Shown here: piece by piece, positions 1 to 6,000 of the stretch
How positions within the stretch are numbered: the stretch's first letter is position 1
Layout of the letters: each line of letters starts with the position of its first letter
Assembly (NCBI GenBank): GCA_021775275.1
Contig: JAJFIE010000308.1
Coordinates: 1 to 8,216 of the forward strand
Direction: 5' to 3'
DNA from: Rhodospirillales bacterium
Lineage (GTDB): Bacteria; Pseudomonadota; Alphaproteobacteria; Rhodospirillales; Casp-alpha2
DNA length: 8,216 nt
Position numbers and translations under genes: made by a program
The notes under the pieces: model-generated
The model's database searches: none
What the model was told of the DNA's origin: nothing
What the model saw: only the letters and a program-made list of their open reading frames with translations

Positions 1-3000
1 CCGGACAGTCCACGGCAGGCGATGTATTCCGCATCACCATTACCGGAAACGTCAACGGAGTCGCGACCAGTGCGGTGGTGACCCATACCGTTGTCGCCGA
101 AGCGGAACCCACCGACCCAAGCAGTTTTGCAACTGTGATAACCGACGCTATCAACGCGGATGCAACGGCAAGCTCGATTGTTCACGCCATCGACAACCGC
201 GGCATTGAACTGGTGTCGGCGAACAGTAACGGCACCTTCACCACAACGGTGGAACTGGTTGATTTTGAAACCGGCGGCATTGTTACGGAAACGGTTACCA
301 GTAACATTCTGATCAATCAGATTCTCTATGCGCCCGATACGTCGGCGGTTGAAGGATTGGGCGCATTTGACCCACAGAATGCGGCAACGTTCACCACCGA
401 CACCATCACCTATACCGTATCGGATGGCGAGGCCGTGGACACCGGGCAACTCACCATTTCCGTCAATGGCATTAATGATGCGCCGGAAGCCGGAAACGAC
501 GCCTTTGCCACGGCGGCGAGTGCCGGCACGGTCAACCTTGCTGTTCTGGACAACGACGACGATCCAGATGATGCCGAGGGTCCGGTTGAACTGATTGTCT
601 CTACGGCGACAGGGTTCGAGCCGGTCTCAAGCCTCGGCGCAGCCGTTACGGCGTTTGAAACACCGCCAACAGCACAGGTCAACACGCTAACCCTCGGCGG
701 CACGATCGAGACAGGGGACGTTTACCGCGCCACGGTCAATGGTGTGACCGTTTCCTATACCGTCGTCGGAAGCGAAGCCTCCGTTGGTGATATCGCGACG
801 GGACTGGCGGCTGCAATCAATGCGAATTCGGTTGTTGGGAATGTTGTAAACGCGGTGGCTACGACCGGCGGAGCGCTGACGCTGACAGCAACTTCGGCGA
901 CGATTGGTCGAAAATTCGCGGTTGAGGTTTCAACGGCCAACGCCACTTCAGGAACAGCGGATAACACCATCACCAGCGTTGTAACGACACCAAACAATGC
1001 CGGTGGCGGCATCACCTACGACCCAACGGGCGTGGGAGCGCTGACGGCGCTGCCGCAGGGTGAAACCCTGACCGACACTATCACCTACTGGGCGGAAGAC
1101 GCCCAGGGTCTGCGTTCCCAGGCGACGGTGACCGTTACGATCACAGGTGTGAATGACGCACCGGTCGCCAATGACGACGGCACGTTTGCCTCACCCCTGT
1201 TTACCGCCTTTGAAAATGGCGCCGCCGTCCAGATGGACTTGCTGGCCAACGATACCGATCCCGACACCGGTGACAGCGCCAATTTCCTTGTGGTGTCAGC
1301 CGTATCCGAACTCGGCGCGACCATCACCAATATCAATTCCGTCGGCGCGATTATGACGTACAGCCCATCGGGTCTGGCGGGCATTGAAGGTCTGGCTGAG
1401 GGTGAGGTTTTGACCGATACCATCACCTATACCCTCAGTGATCAGAAGGCTGGTGGCCGGGATACGGCGAAAGCCTATGTGGCGGTGACCGGTGTCAACG
1501 ATGCGCCGGATGCGGTGGACGATACGGCGGCTGCCGTGGAAGACGGGCCGGCCATCACCATCAATATCCTCGGCAATGACAACGATATCGACAGCGACGA
1601 CGATGGGTCCACGCTGAATATCGTTGCCGGTTCACTAAGCGCATCGTCGGGCGCCAGCGTGACATTGACGTCACAGGCTCTGGTCGCGCAGGTTGATACC
1701 ATCACCCTGTTCGGTACGCCGGAAGTCGGTGATATCTACTCTGTCAGTGTTAATGGCCTGAAGATCGACTACCCCCTCACCTCCGCCGATACCACCCTCG
1801 CCATCCTCGCAACCAACATCAAAACGGCAATTGATAATACCGCCGCCAGTGCAGATGTGACTGTCGTCGCAAGCGGCAACACCGTTATCCTGACGTCCAC
1901 GGCGGCGGGAACGCCATTCACGACTGACGCCGTCGCCACAAACGGCGCCGGAAATCCGTTTGCCGACAATGACATGGTGATCACGAACACGGTGCTTAAC
2001 AGCCCGCTTAACGCGATCTCCTACACGCCGCCGGCGGGTGTTTATGATTTCCTCGCGGTTGGCGAAACGGCGACGGATACGATTTCGTATACGGTAGAGG
2101 ACTCCCGTCTCGCGCAGGCCACAGGCACCGTAACCGTCACCATCACCGGCACCAACGACGGGCCGGTGGCCGTTGCTGACAACTTTGTCGCCACGTCCAA
2201 GTCAAGCTTCGCCGTAGATGCGGCGAATGGCATGCTCGCCAATGATACGGACCCGGATTTAGGCGATACCCGCACCATTGTTCCGGTCGATACAATCACT
2301 ACGCTTGGCGCGGCAATAACGATCAATGCAGACGGCAGCTTCATTTATGACACTGCCGGTGTTTCGGCGTTTGATCTGCTCACCGACGCTGATGCTCCCC
2401 TGATCGATACTTACACGTACACTGTCACCGACTCTCAGGGCGCGACCGCCACCGCTGTGGCGACCTTTACGGTTTCCGGTTCACTGCGGGCTGTCAGTGG
2501 CCTTGATACACTGACGCTGCGCACAAGCCTGATTGATGAGGTTGTAGGCGGTTCGGGCGACGACACGGTAACTCTCACAGGTGTCGCGGAAGCCGGACTG
2601 GACAGTTTCGATGGCGCCGCCGGGAATGACACGCTGATCCTTCAGGACGGTGGCGAAATTTCGGTCATCAATACGGAAATCCTTCAGGGCGGTGCGCAGG
2701 ATGATACGTTTGTCCTTGGCGATAACGCCGCCATCAGCATCGACGGCGGCGCCGGGAATGACACGGTCAACTTCGGCGGTTCAGTCAGTTCCGTGAACCT
2801 CAGTCTGGCGGACCAGTCGTTCACCAGCGTTGTGCCGTCGGTTGGCGGGCCCGGCTTGATCAATCTTACAGCCCTGGCCCCCGATCAGGGGCTGAGGATC
2901 AACGAAGACGCTGGCGGCGCGAGTATTTCGGCCATCCACCTGGGTGACATCAATGGTGACGGCTTCGTTGATGTGGTAACTGGCTCCACCAACGGTCAAA

Positions 3001-6000
3001 TCGACGATCCCGATACTCTGAACGTTTATGACGGCGTAACCCGGATACTGTACGGCGACTCGCTCGTGTCGCTCGATCTTGCCAATTCAACCGTTGCGGA
3101 CGGCGCCATCGACACCTCTTATGCTACCAGCACAACCGGAATCGCCATTGGTGGCTACTACGGCGGCTATGACGTTGAGAGCGCCGGCGACATCAACGGT
3201 GACGGCTTCGATGATCTGTTGATCCAGGCGCCGGAAGCCGGCCTTGCCTACGGCAACGCCCTCGCATTCGTGATCTACGGCGGCGCCACCGACCCGGCCA
3301 ATGCGGCGACACCGACTTACCTCGAGAATCTCGACGCCAATGGCGACGGTTTTGTCAACATCGCAGATGTTATGGGCAGTACTGCCAACGGGTTCGTTGT
3401 CGATACCAGTGGTTTCGCGACTGAAGGTCAGATTTCGGCTGCTGGCGACATCAATGGTGACGGTTTTGACGATCTGATTTTCGGCTATGACGGAGCCTAC
3501 CTTAACGGGCCTGTCACAGGATATACGGTGGCCAGTGGTGCATCGGTCGTGCTCTTCGGCGGCGATGCGCACATCAATGCCCTTGATCTCTATGACGGAA
3601 TTACCGACGGCATCATCAATTACGATGCCTATCTGGGCGATGGCGCTAATGCAATGGCGATCATCGGCGATGGCACAGGCTACAGCGCTACGGGCGGTGG
3701 TAATATCGGCGGTGACGGTGCAGACGACTTGTTGCTCACAAACAGTCTGGATGCCTACATTGTGTTCGGTGGCGCTTCGGTCGGTGTCACCGGTGGCGCG
3801 ACCGATGCATTTGTCAATGTTACCGATATCGCTGCTGGTGTCGGCGCCGACGGTTACGTCATCGGTGAATCGCTGTCCAGCACCCTGACGCTGCAAACCA
3901 TGTACGATGCGGTTTCCGTGGGCGACATCAACGGCGACGGCTTCAACGACGTGCTGATCTCCACATACTCCTACGACAATACAGGTTTGACCAAAGAATA
4001 TGACGCCTACCTGATCTTTGGCGGCGCGCACCTGGCGACGCTTGATGCTGCCGATGGTGCAACCGACGGGTCTATCGGTCTCGATTCCATGGATGGCGTC
4101 AGCGGCTTCCGTCTGATGGGCGGCGGCAGTGCCAACAATATGGATGTGGCCGCGGCCGGTGACTTCAACGGTGACGGATTCGACGATATCGTCATCGGCG
4201 CAGCCTACGACAGCGTCGGTAATGACAGTGGCGTCGCCTACGTGGTGTTCGGCGGCGCTCACCTCACTGCACAGGATAGTTCGGACGGCGCTTCTGATGG
4301 CGTCATCGATCTCAAGGTCCTGGACGGTAGCAACGGTATCGTCATCGCGGGATATGACATCGGCTATGCGGTCACCGGCGGCGCTGACCTCAACGGCGAC
4401 GGTTTCGATGATATCGCCCTCGCGTCGCCAGATGCTTCCCTCTACGGCTACGGTTTTGTCGTCTATGGCTCCGGCGATAGCATAACCACAGGGACGCTTG
4501 CTGGTGTCGAAAACATCACCGGCACCGATTTTGACGATGTCATCATTGGTGGCGCAGGCGCAAACGTGCTCGATGGCGGGCTCGGCAATGACATCCTTGA
4601 CGGTGGTGCGGGCAACGACACTCTGATCGGTGGTGATGGCGACGACACTTTCCGCGCCTCCACCGGCAACGATCAAATCACGGTCGGCACGGTCAACGGA
4701 TTTGAGCAGTTAATCATCGGTCCTGAGCTGGAGTTCCTTGAGGCCCGTATTGACGCAAGCGGCGCCCTGGTATTGACACTGGAAGAAATCGCGACGGCGA
4801 TCCAGTCAACCACGACCATTGTTGATCACATAACCAGCCCGCTCGACAGCATCACCTTCTACGATGCCGGCGTACAGCGCACGGTTACCGTTTCATCCGT
4901 ATTGAACGGCAGCGCCGATACGGTGGACACAATCTACACAGGCTTCGACGCCAGCGATGATACGATTACCGGCGGCAGCGGCAATGATGGCCTGTTCGGT
5001 GGTGCGGGGAACGATACGCTGGATGGTGGTTCTGGCGATGACATCCTTGTTGGCGGCACGGGGAATGATACCTATCTGGCCAGCACCGGTAGAGACGAAA
5101 TTTTCACCGGAGGCGGTACCGATACCCTGGTTATTGACGGTGCAGTCGAACTGTCCGGCGCATTCTTCGACACGGCTTCCGGTGATCTGACCCTTGATCT
5201 GTCAGACACCCTCGGCAATTCGGTCGGCGCCATCGAGATCGAGGACCACGACACCAGCCCGCTCACCTTCGTTCAGTTTGACTTCGATGAAGATCCGGCG
5301 ACGGCGCTGGAAACCTTCCGCGTTGCAAACAGCTTCGACCAGAGCCTGGCCACGGACAACACTGTAATGGCGGGTGGGGACGGCAACGATACCCTGACCG
5401 GCGGTGCCGGCGATGACATCATCGTCGACAACGGTGGTAACGATACCGTCAGCGGTGGCGCGGGCGATGACTTCTTCTTTGTCGGAGACGGGAGCAACAG
5501 CTTCGATGGCGGCAGCGGCTCGGACACGGTCTCCTACGATGAATTTTCCACCGACGTGGTTGTCGATCTGTCGGCGGGGACCATCGGTGCAGGCACAGGC
5601 GCAGTCGATAAGGCCGGTATCCCAGTCGTCGACACATTGGCCGGCATCGAAAATATCGAGGGTGGTTCCGGCAATGACACGCTGATCGGTGACGCCGCTG
5701 CAAACGTGCTTGAAGGTGGTGATGGCAACGACGTGATCACCGGCGGCGCAGGCGCGGATACCCTCACCGGTGATGCGCCATGTGCGCCAGCGATGCAGTC
5801 GGATACCTTCCGCTATCGGTTCGCCAGTGACTCTGCCATCGGCGCGGCTGACACCATCACCGATTTCGATGCGGTCAATGATACCATCCTGCTGGAAGGT
5901 ATTGGCACGGACGCATCAGCGTATGTGGGTAGTTTCGATAGCAGTGTTACCGGTGTTCCTGCCTTTAGTGGCGCGGGCTTGACGGAATCCGCCTTTGATA

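Noticed and set aside
2853..4499. Possibility that the FG-GAP region is a separate enzyme or integrin-like gene
   Set aside because: It has no start or stop of its own and is in frame with modules on both sides, so it is a domain of the giant protein.
3087..4676. A 529-codon open frame on the - strand, opposite the FG-GAP propeller
   Set aside because: It is the mirror of a repetitive, GC-rich, Asp/Gly/Thr-coding sense frame, and its own protein shows only the reverse-read repeat rhythm. The + strand frame has clear conserved domains over the same bases.
4548..5078. Short regularly spaced DNA repeats that might suggest a tandem repeat or CRISPR-like array
   Set aside because: The 27-base period is the nonapeptide RTX repeat. 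Units differ by synonymous changes, there are no unique spacers, and the frame is coding throughout.
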